DNA of 53,001 bases from Streptosporangiaceae bacterium (GTDB taxonomy: Bacteria; Actinomycetota; Actinomycetes; Streptosporangiales; Streptosporangiaceae): the NCBI GenBank assembly GCA_025934635.1, contig JAICWX010000015.1, forward strand, positions 1 to 53,001. Reading direction: 5' to 3'. This document shows, piece after piece, positions 32,542 through 40,991 of this stretch. A program made the position numbers and the translations under genes. Every line of letters starts with the position of its first letter. Within the stretch, counting starts at the first letter, position 1. The notes beneath the pieces were generated by a model. That model saw only the letters and a program-made list of their open reading frames with translations, made no database searches and was not told the origin of the DNA.

Positions 32542-33546
32542 GTGCGGGATCGCTGGAGCGGACTGGAACTGCGCTACCTGGTCACGCTGGCCGAGGTGGG
32601 GCGCCAGGCGTCCTTCAGCAAGGCCGCGGACGCCCTGGGCTATACCCAGTCCGCGGTCAGCCAGCAGATCTCCCGTCTCGAGCACGTCACCGGAACGCGG
32701 CTGGTGGAGCGGCCGGGCGGCCCCCGGCCGGTGAGCCTCACCCCCGCCGGGCAGCTGCTGGCCGGGCACGCCGAGGCCATCGCGGCCCGGCTGGCCAGCG
32801 CCGCCGCCGATCTCGACGCGCTGGCCAGCGGCACGGCCGGGCTGCTGCGGGTCGGCTGCTACCAGAGCGTCGGGGCGCGGCTGCTGCCGCCGGTCATGCG
32901 CGAGTTCGCGGCGGCCTGGCCGCAGGTCGAGGTGCGGCTCAGCGAGACCCAGGACGACGGCGACCTGCTGGCCGATCTCGAAGGGGGCAGGCTCGACCTG
33001 ACCTTCGTGGTCTTCCCGCTCACCCCGGGCCCGTTCGAGGCCGTCGAGCTGCTCGAGGATCCTTACGTGCTGGCCGTGCCGACCGATTCCGAGCTGGGCC
33101 GCCGGCCCTCGCCGGTCTCCCCGCGCCACCTGGCCGGGATGCCGCTGATCACGTACGCGCAGATGCGGGAGGTGCACTCCATCGAGAACCGGCTCGGCCG
33201 GCCGCGGCTGCGGGACCAGATCGTCTTCCGGTCTCACGACAACGCCACCATCTTGGGCCTGGCCGCCGCGGGCGTCGGCGCCGCCATCGTCTCCTGGCTG
33301 TCGGCCGACCCGCACCACCCGGGCTTGTGCTTCAAGCGCCTGGCCAAGGTCAGCCCGCGCATCGTGGGTATCGCCTGGCACCGGGACCGGTACCGCATCC
33401 CGGCCGCCGACGCGTTCATCAGCCTCACCCAGCGGGCCGCCGAACGCGAACAGCAGGCCGCGCAGTTCCTGGACCAGCAGTCCCGGCCGCTGGGAATCCC
33501 GCCGCCCGGTTCCAGGGTTGAGCAAACCGATGAGCGAGGAACTTGA
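32542..33546 (+). CDS. LysR-family transcriptional regulator
   Basis: This is a 334-residue LysR-type regulator with an N-terminal winged helix-turn-helix (FSKAADALGYTQSAVSQQIS, about residues 25-44) and a C-terminal co-inducer-binding domain (LLRVGCYQSVGARLLPP; GRLDLTFVVFPL). The start is GTG 32542 with little or no leader. It diverges from the 2OG dioxygenase gene and overlaps the start of the DUF1684 gene by 17 bases. It probably regulates the hydroxylase gene in response to an amino-acid-like ligand. Confidence 0.92.
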   Translation: MRDRWSGLELRYLVTLAEVGRQASFSKAADALGYTQSAVSQQISRLEHVTGTRLVERPGGPRPVSLTPAGQLLAGHAEAIAARLASAAADLDALASGTAGLLRVGCYQSVGARLLPPVMREFAAAWPQVEVRLSETQDDGDLLADLEGGRLDLTFVVFPLTPGPFEAVELLEDPYVLAVPTDSELGRRPSPVSPRHLAGMPLITYAQMREVHSIENRLGRPRLRDQIVFRSHDNATILGLAAAGVGAAIVSWLSADPHHPGLCFKRLAKVSPRIVGIAWHRDRYRIPAADAFISLTQRAAEREQQAAQFLDQQSRPLGIPPPGSRVEQTDERGT

Positions 33547-34132
33547 GCTGGTCGACTGGCGGCGGACGGTGGCCGCGCTTTACGCGGCCGTGCGGGCCAC
33601 CGATGATCCGCGGCGCGGGCACGAGCTGTGGCGGCAGGGGCGGGACGAGCTGTTCCGGGCGCATCCGCAGAGCCCGCTGCCACCCGGTGACCCGATGCGC
33701 ACGGCGGGCGTGCCGTACTGGCCCTACGATCCGGCCCTGCGCTTCGAGCTGCCATTGCTCCCGGCCGCCGAAGAGCTCTCGCTGGACGTGCCGACCAGCG
33801 AGGGCGTGACCCCGATGGACCGGGTCGGCTGCCTGCGGCTGCCGGCGCCGCTGGACGCGGTCATCGACGTGTGGTGGCTGCGGCAGTACGGCGGCGGCCT
33901 GCTGCTGCCGCTGCGTGACGGCACCGCCGGGCAGACCAGCTACGGCGGCGGCCGGTACGCGCTGGACACTGACAAGGGTGCCGATCTCGGCGGCCGCGAC
34001 GGCCACCTGGTCGTCGACCTGAACTTCCTGTACCACCCGTCTTGCCGGTATAACGACGCGTGGCAGTGCCCGCTGGCCCCGCCGGGGAACACGATCAGCG
34101 CCCCGGTCAACGGCGGCGAGCGGCTCAGCTAG
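33530..34132 (+). CDS. DUF1684 domain protein
   Basis: This is a 200-residue protein of the DUF1684 family: a central LPLRDGTAGQTSYGGGRYAL, the KGADLG turn and the closing DLNFLYHPSCRYNDAWQCPL with APPGNTI. The function of the family is unknown; no signal peptide is present. ATG 33530 is chosen as start (a TTG at 33518 is in frame). It overlaps the LysR gene by 17 bases, so the two are co-transcribed. Confidence 0.88.
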   Translation: MSEELELVDWRRTVAALYAAVRATDDPRRGHELWRQGRDELFRAHPQSPLPPGDPMRTAGVPYWPYDPALRFELPLLPAAEELSLDVPTSEGVTPMDRVGCLRLPAPLDAVIDVWWLRQYGGGLLLPLRDGTAGQTSYGGGRYALDTDKGADLGGRDGHLVVDLNFLYHPSCRYNDAWQCPLAPPGNTISAPVNGGERLS

Positions 34133-34233
34133 TAAACCGATAGCGCGCAGCTCTCGCGGCCAGTTGTGCTGGCGGCACCCGGCGTAAGGATAATGGTGCA
34201 GGTCCGCTCGGCCGCAGGAGGTGATGGCCCGTA

Positions 34234-35433
34234 ATGACCAGCCGCCAGGTCTTCACGTCCAGGCTGAGGGGCCGTCCGCTGCTGGATAGCGACGGCCTGA
34301 CCATCGGCCGGGTCCGGGACGTCGTCATCCTGCCTGCCTCCGGGCACGAGCCGCCCCGCGCGCTGGGGCTGGTCGTGACGCTGCAGCGGCGCCGCATCTT
34401 CGTCAACCTCAACGGGATCGCGGAGATATCCATCGACGGGGCGCACCTGAGCGGCGGCACCGTCGACCTGGACCGGTTCACCCGGCGGGCCGGCGAGATG
34501 CTGGCGTCGGAGCTGTACGGCAAGCAGACCGGGGGCGGCACCGTCGCCGACGTCGCCATCGTTCCCGGCGAGCAGCGCCGGGTCGGCTGGGAAGTCAGCG
34601 CGCTGGCCGTCGCGCACGGCCACGGCCTGCGCCACCGGCGCACGACGGTCGTGCCGTGGGACAAGCACCCGGAACTGTTCCGGGGCGGCCCGCAGGCCGA
34701 CCAGCTGGCCAGCCTGCGCGAACTGCAGCCGGCCGACCTCGCCGCCGCCGTCGAGGGCATGTCGCCCAGCCGACGCAGCCAGCTCGCGGCCGCCCTGGAC
34801 GACGAGGAACTGGCCGACCTGCTCGAGGAGATGCCCGAACAGGACCAGATCCGGCTGCTGGACGGCCTCGAGCTCGAGCGCAGCGCGGACGTGGTCGAGG
34901 AGATGCAGCCCGACGACGCCGCGGACCTGCTCGCGGAGATGCCGGCCGAGCAGCGTGAGCGGCTGCTGACCGCGATGGAAGCCGTGCCGGCCGCGGACCT
35001 GCGGCGGCTGCTGCTCTACGACGCCACGACGGCCGGCGGCCTGATGACCTCCCAGCCCCTGATCGTGACCCCGGACGTGTCGGTCGCGGAGGTACTGGCC
35101 CGGGTCAGGGACCCGGATATGCCGGTCACCTCGGCCGTGCAGGTGTACGTGTGCGAGCCGCCGATCATCACGCCGACCGGCCGCTACCTGGGCATCGTCG
35201 GGTTCCAGCGGCTGCTGCGCCGGGCGCCTGCCACCAAGGTCGGCGACTGCGTCCAGTCCAGCGTCTTCGTCCGGCCCGACCTGAAGGAGCATGAGCTCGC
35301 GGCCCGGCTGGCCGCCTACAACCTGGTCAGCGTGGCGGTGTGCGACGACGACGGCCGCCTGCTCGGCGCGGTAACCGTGGACGACGTACTGGACCACCTG
35401 CTGCCGCCCGGCTGGCGCAGGACGGGAGGCTGA
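34234..35433 (+). CDS. PRC-barrel / MgtE N-domain / CBS-domain protein
   Basis: This is a 399-residue soluble protein. A PRC-barrel-like N-terminus (RGRPLLDSDGLTIGRVRDVV) and a second such repeat (~105-160) precede an MgtE intracellular N-domain made of helical repeats (LADLLEEMPEQDQIRLLDGL; DAADLLAEMPAEQ, about 165-270) and CBS motifs (~275-395; GGLMTSQPLIV, LGAVTVDDVLDHLL). It lacks the membrane channel of MgtE magnesium transporters, so it is a sensor/regulatory form. AGGAGG is 12 bases upstream. It is followed after one base by the DUF1003 gene; this pair recurs in actinobacteria, and a link to divalent-cation homeostasis is inferred. Confidence 0.88.
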   Translation: MTSRQVFTSRLRGRPLLDSDGLTIGRVRDVVILPASGHEPPRALGLVVTLQRRRIFVNLNGIAEISIDGAHLSGGTVDLDRFTRRAGEMLASELYGKQTGGGTVADVAIVPGEQRRVGWEVSALAVAHGHGLRHRRTTVVPWDKHPELFRGGPQADQLASLRELQPADLAAAVEGMSPSRRSQLAAALDDEELADLLEEMPEQDQIRLLDGLELERSADVVEEMQPDDAADLLAEMPAEQRERLLTAMEAVPAADLRRLLLYDATTAGGLMTSQPLIVTPDVSVAEVLARVRDPDMPVTSAVQVYVCEPPIITPTGRYLGIVGFQRLLRRAPATKVGDCVQSSVFVRPDLKEHELAARLAAYNLVSVAVCDDDGRLLGAVTVDDVLDHLLPPGWRRTGG

Positions 35434-35434
35434 G

Positions 35435-36022
35435 ATGGCACGTTTGTCCGCCCGTCTCAATGAGCGGGCCGACCTATCCGTGCCGCGCGGCGCCACTCCG
35501 CGGATGGGCGCCCGGTACGACGCGGACGCGTTCGGCCGTTTCTCCGAGGCGATCGCGCGGTTCCTGGGCACCGGCCGTTTCCTGGTCGGCCAGACGGTCC
35601 TGGTCATCGGGTGGATCGTGCTCAACACCATCGGCCTGATCAAGCACTGGGACCCGTACCCGTTCATCCTGCTCAACCTGGCCTTCTCGACTCAGGCCGC
35701 CTACGCCGCGCCGCTGATCCTGCTCGCCCAGAACCGCCAGGACGACCGGGACCGGGCCAACATCGAGCGCGATCGCGAGGTGGCGGCCCGGACTCAGGCC
35801 GACACCGAGTTCCTCGCCCGCGAGCTCGCCTCCGTCCGGCTGGCGCTGGAGAAGATGGTGACCACGCAGGACCTCGAGGACTCGCTGGACCGGATGGCCA
35901 AGCTGATCACCGACCAGATCGGGGAGAACCCGGTGCCCGCGGAGGAGGCGGCGGAGCTGCCGGGTTCAGGGCCGGCCGGCGACGGGCTGCTGCCGGGCGA
36001 TGCGCTCGGCCCGCAGCGCTGA
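35435..36022 (+). CDS. DUF1003 membrane protein
   Basis: This is a 195-residue DUF1003 protein: a soluble start, the conserved FLVGQTVLVIGWIVLN and YPFILLNLAFSTQAAYAAPL membrane helices (about 45-90), then a charged coiled coil (DRDRANIERDREVA). It starts one base after the stop of the MgtE-N/CBS gene with GGGAGG in front. Its 3' end overlaps the convergent acyl-CoA ligase gene by 57 bases. Function unknown; association with magnesium/CBS proteins is the main clue. Confidence 0.88.
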   Translation: MARLSARLNERADLSVPRGATPRMGARYDADAFGRFSEAIARFLGTGRFLVGQTVLVIGWIVLNTIGLIKHWDPYPFILLNLAFSTQAAYAAPLILLAQNRQDDRDRANIERDREVAARTQADTEFLARELASVRLALEKMVTTQDLEDSLDRMAKLITDQIGENPVPAEEAAELPGSGPAGDGLLPGDALGPQR

Positions 36023-37501
36023 GCGGCGGACCTTGCCCGCGTCGTCGCGCAGCGGTGTGGTCGCGCGCTCGATCACGCGGGGCAGCTTGTACGGGGCGAG
36101 CCGCTGGCGCAGGTGAGCCAGCAGGTCCTCGTCCGTGGCCGGGCCGGACAGCTCGACGATGGCATAGGGCTTGTTGCCCAGGTCCTCGTCGGGCAGGCCG
36201 AACACGCAGCAGGACCGGACGGCCGGATGCTCGTCCAGGGCGGCCTCGATCTCCGCGGGGTACACGTTGGCCCCGCCGACCAGGATCATGTCCGCGAGGC
36301 GGTCGGTGATGTAGACGTAGCCGTCCGCGTCGACCTTGCCGATGTCGCCGAGGGACTCCCAGCCGTCGGCGGCGCTGCGCGCGGTGGCGCCGACGTAGCG
36401 GTACGGGGACGGGGCCTGCGCGCCCCGGCGCATCCAGAGCTCGCCTTCCTCGCCGACCGGGACGGGCCGCCCGTCGGGGTCCCGTATCTCGATCTCGCCG
36501 AGCACGGTCCGGCCGACCGACCCCGGGTGCGCGAGCCATTCGGTCCCGTTGATCAGCGTCACCGCCTGCAGCTCGGTGCCGCCGTAGAGCTCGACGACCT
36601 TCTGCGGGCCGAGCCAGTCGATCCAGGCCTGCTTGAGCCAGGCCGGGCACGGCGCGGCCAGGTGGAACGCCACCTGGAGCGAGGACACGTCGGCGGCCAG
36701 CCGGGTCTCCTCCGGCAGCCGCCAGATCCGGAGCATCATGGTCGGCACCAGGAGCAGGTAGGTCACCCCGTGCTTCTCGACCAGGCGCAGCGTCTCGGCC
36801 GGGTCGAACCGGGGCATCAGCACGACGTGGTTGCCGGTCAGCATGCCGACCGTGGCGACCACGAACGGGCCGTTGTGGGCGAGCGGCCCGGTCATCAGGA
36901 CGCAGCCTTCGGCCGGCATGCAGATCAGCGGGGCGGCGGTGCCCACGTTCTCGAACACGGCCGGCTGGCTGGCCGCGATCAGCTTCGGCCGGCCGGTGCT
37001 CCCGCCGCTGGTCATCAGCTTCCAGTCCGGCGCGACACCCGGCGTGAACTCCCCCGCCGGGAGCTGCGCGGGGACGGCCTCCAGGGCCGGCCGCGATCCG
37101 CTCTCCGCCGTCGGCACCCCGACCACCAGGGCCGGGCCGGCCAGGTCGACGATGGCGGCGCGCTCCAGCGGCGGGAGCCGGTCCGAGATCGGGTTCGGCA
37201 CCGCCCCCAGGGCCCACGTCGCGAACATGGCCAGCACGAAGCCGACCGAGTTCGGCAGGCCGATGGTGACCGTCGAGCCTTGCGTCACGCCGCGCTCCGC
37301 GAACAGCGCGGCCAGCCCCTCGACCCGCTCGACGAGCTCGGTCCGGGTCAGCGTCTCGTCCCGGTAGGTCAGCGCCGGGCGCCCCGGATCGGCGGCAGCG
37401 AGCTGACGCAGGACGGTAAGGAAAGTAGTCCCCTGCTCCACGTACCGAACGTACACCGGGCCACGGGATATCGCCCAGCGCCGGGCAGCGATCGGGATCA
37501 T
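35966..37501 (-). CDS. AMP-dependent acyl-CoA synthetase/ligase
   Basis: This is a 511-residue ANL-superfamily adenylating enzyme. The P-loop is MTSGGSTGRPK, the A5 motif YGGTE, the A7/A8 region SLGDIGKVDADGYVYITDR, and the catalytic Lys lies in DDAGKVRRSAL. It activates a carboxylic acid as its acyl-adenylate and transfers it to CoA; the acid cannot be named, but the layout resembles bile-acid/long-chain FadD-like ligases. The ATG at 37501 may be upstream of the real start (a GTG about 16 codons in would also fit). It overlaps the convergent DUF1003 gene tail-to-tail. Confidence 0.88.
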   Translation of the reverse strand: MIPIAARRWAISRGPVYVRYVEQGTTFLTVLRQLAAADPGRPALTYRDETLTRTELVERVEGLAALFAERGVTQGSTVTIGLPNSVGFVLAMFATWALGAVPNPISDRLPPLERAAIVDLAGPALVVGVPTAESGSRPALEAVPAQLPAGEFTPGVAPDWKLMTSGGSTGRPKLIAASQPAVFENVGTAAPLICMPAEGCVLMTGPLAHNGPFVVATVGMLTGNHVVLMPRFDPAETLRLVEKHGVTYLLLVPTMMLRIWRLPEETRLAADVSSLQVAFHLAAPCPAWLKQAWIDWLGPQKVVELYGGTELQAVTLINGTEWLAHPGSVGRTVLGEIEIRDPDGRPVPVGEEGELWMRRGAQAPSPYRYVGATARSAADGWESLGDIGKVDADGYVYITDRLADMILVGGANVYPAEIEAALDEHPAVRSCCVFGLPDEDLGNKPYAIVELSGPATDEDLLAHLRQRLAPYKLPRVIERATTPLRDDAGKVRRSALRAERIARQQPVAGRP

Positions 37502-37647
37502 GGTGCCTGCCCGCTGTTTCGCCGTAGCAGGCGTGACCCCTGCGATGATCGGGAAGGTACGGATGGTGGAACCTCACCCGGTCCGGTGGCCGCCTTCCGC
37601 TGCCGCTCGGGCCGACAGCGCTTCCTGGCGCCCTTTCGGCGACGCAG

Positions 37648-37866
37648 ATGAAGTCGATCACCGATAGCATCGCCGCCCAGCGGCGCAGCATAGAAGCGCT
37701 GCAAGCCCAGCTGTCGTCGTTTGACGAGCAGCTCGCGGTGCTGGAGAACATCATCGGCCCGCTCGCGCAGTGGAGCAGCACCTGGGCTGGTCTTGAGCAG
37801 CAGCTGCTGAACCTAGGCCGTCCCAAGCCGAAGGACGGCGGGCCGAGCGGGATGCCGGATGGCTGA
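37648..37866 (+). CDS. small coiled-coil protein of unknown function
   Basis: This is a 72-residue frame: residues 5-40 form an amphipathic helix with regular Leu/Ile spacing (ALQAQLSSFDEQLAVLENII), then a Trp-containing segment (LAQWSSTWAGLEQQLL) and a polar tail. Its stop lies inside the start of the methyltransferase gene (8-base overlap), which supports real translation and coupling. No family recognised and the ribosome site is weak. Confidence 0.6.
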   Translation: MKSITDSIAAQRRSIEALQAQLSSFDEQLAVLENIIGPLAQWSSTWAGLEQQLLNLGRPKPKDGGPSGMPDG

Positions 37867-38644
37867 TCCTGGCGCCGCGGATACGGCCGGAGGCGTCGCA
37901 GCGGCCAATAAGGACCTGTGGACCCGCGTCAACGCCGAGTACACCGACGAGCAGGCCCTGCGTGCCTGGGCGGCCGAGGACATCAGCTGGGGCATCTTCA
38001 ACGTGCCCGAAGCCGAGCTGGGCGTCCTGGGCGAGGTAGCCGGGCTGGACGTGGTGGATCTCGGCTGCGGCACGGCGTACCTGTCGGCCTGGCTGGCGCG
38101 GCGGGGAGCCCGGCCGGTGGGCGTGGACCTGACCCCGGCCCAGCTCGACACCGCGCGCCGCTGCCAGGCCAGGTTCGGGATCTCGTTCCCGCTGATCGAG
38201 GCGGACGCGGCGCAGGTCCCGCTGCCGGGCGCCTCCTTCGACCTGGCTGTCTCGGAGTTCGGGGCAAGCCTGTGGTGTGATCCAGAGCGCTGGGTGCCGG
38301 AAGCCGCGCGGCTGCTGCGGCCCGGCGGCCGCCTGGTCTTCCACACCACCACGGTCCTGGTCACCATGTGCCTGCCCGGCGGCCCCGGCTACGCGGGACG
38401 GGAACTGCTGCGCCCGCAGCGGGACGTGGCCCGGGTGCGGACTCCCGACGGCGGGGTGGAGTTCCACAGCAGCCACGGCGAATGGATCGCCGTCCTGCGC
38501 AAGTCCGGCTTCACGATCGACGCGCTGCACGAGCTGTACGCGCCACCGGACGCCCAGGACCACCCGTACTACGATCTCGCGGCCGCGGACTGGGCACGGA
38601 AGTGGCCGGTCGAAGAGGTATGGGTGGCGCACCGGCCAGCCTGA
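37859..38644 (+). CDS. class I SAM-dependent methyltransferase
   Basis: This is a 261-residue methyltransferase of the UbiE/COQ5-like group. Motif I is VVDLGCGTAYLSAWLA, the acidic end of strand 2 is GVDLT, and the post-I segments are EADAAQVPLP and LLRPGGRLVF. No transmembrane segment. The acceptor molecule cannot be read from sequence. It overlaps the small coiled-coil gene in front of it. Confidence 0.9.
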   Translation: MADPGAADTAGGVAAANKDLWTRVNAEYTDEQALRAWAAEDISWGIFNVPEAELGVLGEVAGLDVVDLGCGTAYLSAWLARRGARPVGVDLTPAQLDTARRCQARFGISFPLIEADAAQVPLPGASFDLAVSEFGASLWCDPERWVPEAARLLRPGGRLVFHTTTVLVTMCLPGGPGYAGRELLRPQRDVARVRTPDGGVEFHSSHGEWIAVLRKSGFTIDALHELYAPPDAQDHPYYDLAAADWARKWPVEEVWVAHRPA

Positions 38645-38729
38645 CCGGCCGCCGGCTCAGCGGGCAGGCGCCGGGGCGCATCGCGGCCGGACGACCCTTG
38701 TGGCCGATGGCGGGTCGACCGTGAGCTCG

Positions 38730-39017
38730 CCGCTGGTCCCGCGGCAGTTGTCGCGACAACTGAGGCGACCGCCCAGAACGCTCCGGTGGCGAGGGCGGTG
38801 AGAAACCGGGCCGCCAGGAGCACGGCGATGCCGCTGGTCACGGCGCCGACGACATGCCTGCCGCGAATACCGTGATCGACAGGCCGGCGCGCGCAACGCT
38901 CACCCCGAAGCCGGCGGCGATTCCCGGCAGGAGCCCGGCCATCAGGAACTCAGTGGTGCCCATCAGGAACGTTCCCGCGGCCAGGAGATAGGTCACTGGC
39001 GGCAGCCGGGTGCTCAC
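38730..39017 (-). pseudogene. MFS transporter remnant (internal deletion and frameshift)
   Basis: From GTG 39017 the minus strand reads LAAGTFLMGTTEFLMAGLLP and ITVFAAGM, the first membrane helix and loop of an arabinose-efflux (Bcr/CflA-like DHA1) permease. After this a different frame (from 38841) gives VLLAARFLTALATGAFWAVA, the helix 3-4 region. The segment between and everything after helix 4 are missing. At least one deletion and a frameshift are needed, so it is not functional. Confidence 0.72.
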
Positions 39018-39025
39018 GGCCGAGG

Positions 39026-40051
39026 TCAGACGGTGAGCAGGACCTTGGTGGCGCGGCGCTCGTCCATGGCCCGGTAACCCTCGGCCGCGTCCTCGAGCGG
39101 GAGCGTGAGGTCGAACACCGCCCCGGGGTCGATCTGGCGGTTCCAGATCTGGCCGATCAGGTCGGGCAGGAACCGGCGCACCGGCGCGGGCCCGCCGTGC
39201 AGGTGCACTTCGGAGAAGAACAGCTCGGTGCCGTCGAGCGAGACGTCGTGGGAGACGCCGACGTACCCGACGTGCCCGCCGGGACGGGTAGCCCGGATCG
39301 CCTGCGTCATCGACTCCTGGGTACCGACGGCCTCGATCACCGAGTGCGCGCCGAGGCCGCCGGTGAGATCCTTGATCCTCGCGACACCCTCGTCCCCGCG
39401 TTCTTCGACGATGTCGGTCGCGCCGAACTTGCGGGCCAGAGCCTGCCGGTCCGCGTGCCGGGACATGGCGATGACGCGGTCCGCGCCCAGCCGGCTCGCG
39501 GCGAGCACGCCGAGCAGCCCGACCGCGCCGTCGCCGACGACCGCGACCGTCTTCCCGGGGCCCGCCTCGGCGGCGACGGCGGCGAACCAGCCGGTGCCGA
39601 GCACGTCCGAGGCCGCCAGCAGCGACGGGATCAGTTCCTCGCCGGGCTGGCCGGGGGTGGGCACGAGGGTGCCGTCCGCGAGCGAGATCCGGGCGTACTG
39701 AGACTGCGCGCCGGTGGGCGCACCGGGACCCCCGTGCACGCAGCGGGACTGGTAGCCCGCCCGGCAGATCTCGCACGTGTTGTCGGAGGCGAAGAACGAC
39801 CCGATCACGAAATCGCCCGGCTTCACGTTCTTCACGTCGGCGCCGACCTGCTCCACGACGCCGGCGTACTCGTGCCCCATCGGCGCCGGGACCGTCCCCA
39901 GCGGCTCCAGGCCGCGGTACGGCCACAGGTCAGAACCGCAGATGCAGGTCGCCGCCAGGCGGATCACCGCGTCCGTGGGCTTGGTGATCTCCGGCCTGTC
40001 ACGGTCGGTGACACGGACATCGCCCGGCCCGTACATCAGTGCGCCACGCAT
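39026..40051 (-). CDS. zinc-dependent alcohol dehydrogenase
   Basis: This is a 341-residue medium-chain dehydrogenase. Catalytic zinc ligands are C38 (CICGSD) and H60-E61 (GHE); the structural zinc loop keeps only three Cys (C93, C96, C104). The coenzyme fold shows VVGDGAVGLLGV. The substrate is unknown; similar proteins are annotated as glutathione-independent formaldehyde or general alcohol dehydrogenases. It diverges from the MmyB-type regulator at 40194 (142-bp gap, no clear operator seen), a common arrangement for this pair. The MFS remnant lies directly downstream. Confidence 0.9.
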   Translation of the reverse strand: MRGALMYGPGDVRVTDRDRPEITKPTDAVIRLAATCICGSDLWPYRGLEPLGTVPAPMGHEYAGVVEQVGADVKNVKPGDFVIGSFFASDNTCEICRAGYQSRCVHGGPGAPTGAQSQYARISLADGTLVPTPGQPGEELIPSLLAASDVLGTGWFAAVAAEAGPGKTVAVVGDGAVGLLGVLAASRLGADRVIAMSRHADRQALARKFGATDIVEERGDEGVARIKDLTGGLGAHSVIEAVGTQESMTQAIRATRPGGHVGYVGVSHDVSLDGTELFFSEVHLHGGPAPVRRFLPDLIGQIWNRQIDPGAVFDLTLPLEDAAEGYRAMDERRATKVLLTV

Positions 40052-40193
40052 TTCAATGCTCCTTCTTCAGGTGTCAGCAATTCAAGGCAACACCCGCACG
40101 CCTGCGGGCGGGAGTTCCTGCCGTGGCGCGTACCGCCGGGAGGTGTACTGACAGGGAACCCCTGGCCGGTCAGGGGCGGCATAGTCTCGGGCT

Positions 40194-40991
40194 ATGGACA
40201 ACCGGGCCGAAGTACGCGAGTTTCTCATGTCGCGCCGCGCCAAGGTGACTCCGCAGGCGGCCGGCCTGCCCGCCGGGACCAGCCGCCGGGTGGCGGGGCT
40301 GCGGCGAGCCGAGGTCGCGGTGCTCGCCGATGTCAGCGTCGAGTATTACGCCAAGCTCGAACGCGGCCACATCGCCGGCGCCTCATCATCGGTCCTCGAG
40401 GCGATCAGCCGGGCGCTGCAGCTGGACGACACCGAACGAGCGCACCTGTTCGACCTGGCCCGCGCGGCCGACGGCATCCCCGCTTCGGGCCGCCCGCGCC
40501 GCCGCCCGACCCGGCAGGCGGCCTCGCGGCCGGCGCTGCAGTGGACGCTGGAAGCGGTTACCGGCGGGATCGCGTTCGTCCGCAACGCCCGCCAGGACCT
40601 GCTGGCCACCAACACGCTCGGCCGCGCGTTCTACTCGCCCCTCATCGGCGACGGCGGCCGCACGCCCAATCTCGCCCGCTTCCAGTTCCTCGACCCCGCC
40701 TCCCGCGACTTCTACCCCGACTGGGACCTGTTCGCCGAGATGTGCGTCTCGATCATGCGCGCCGAAGCCGGCCGCGACCCCCACGACCGCGCCCTGCAGG
40801 ACCTGGTCGGGGAACTGTGCACCCGCAGCGAGACCTTCCGGACCCTGTGGGGCGCGCACAATGTCCGCACCCACGGCGCCGGCACGAAACGCTTCTGCCA
40901 CCCGGTCGCCGGCGAGCTGACCCTCGCCTCCTGGGCATCCGCCCGCCCGCCGGCGTCGGCCGAGACTAGCCAGGCCACCTTCACGTTGTAA
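40194..40991 (+). CDS. XRE-family regulator with MmyB-like ligand domain
   Basis: This is a 265-residue regulator. The helix-turn-helix (about 25-75: RRVAGLRRAEVAVLADVSVE, YYAKLERG) is followed by the MmyB-like PAS-type domain (WTLEAVTGGIAFVRNARQDL; FYPDWD; THGAGTKRFCHPVAGELTL). After GELTL the chain jumps at once to ASWASARP; about 35-40 residues usual at this point seem to be missing in frame. It probably controls the divergent dehydrogenase. Its 3' end overlaps the GH78 gene by 11 bases. Confidence 0.9.
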   Translation: MDNRAEVREFLMSRRAKVTPQAAGLPAGTSRRVAGLRRAEVAVLADVSVEYYAKLERGHIAGASSSVLEAISRALQLDDTERAHLFDLARAADGIPASGRPRRRPTRQAASRPALQWTLEAVTGGIAFVRNARQDLLATNTLGRAFYSPLIGDGGRTPNLARFQFLDPASRDFYPDWDLFAEMCVSIMRAEAGRDPHDRALQDLVGELCTRSETFRTLWGAHNVRTHGAGTKRFCHPVAGELTLASWASARPPASAETSQATFTL

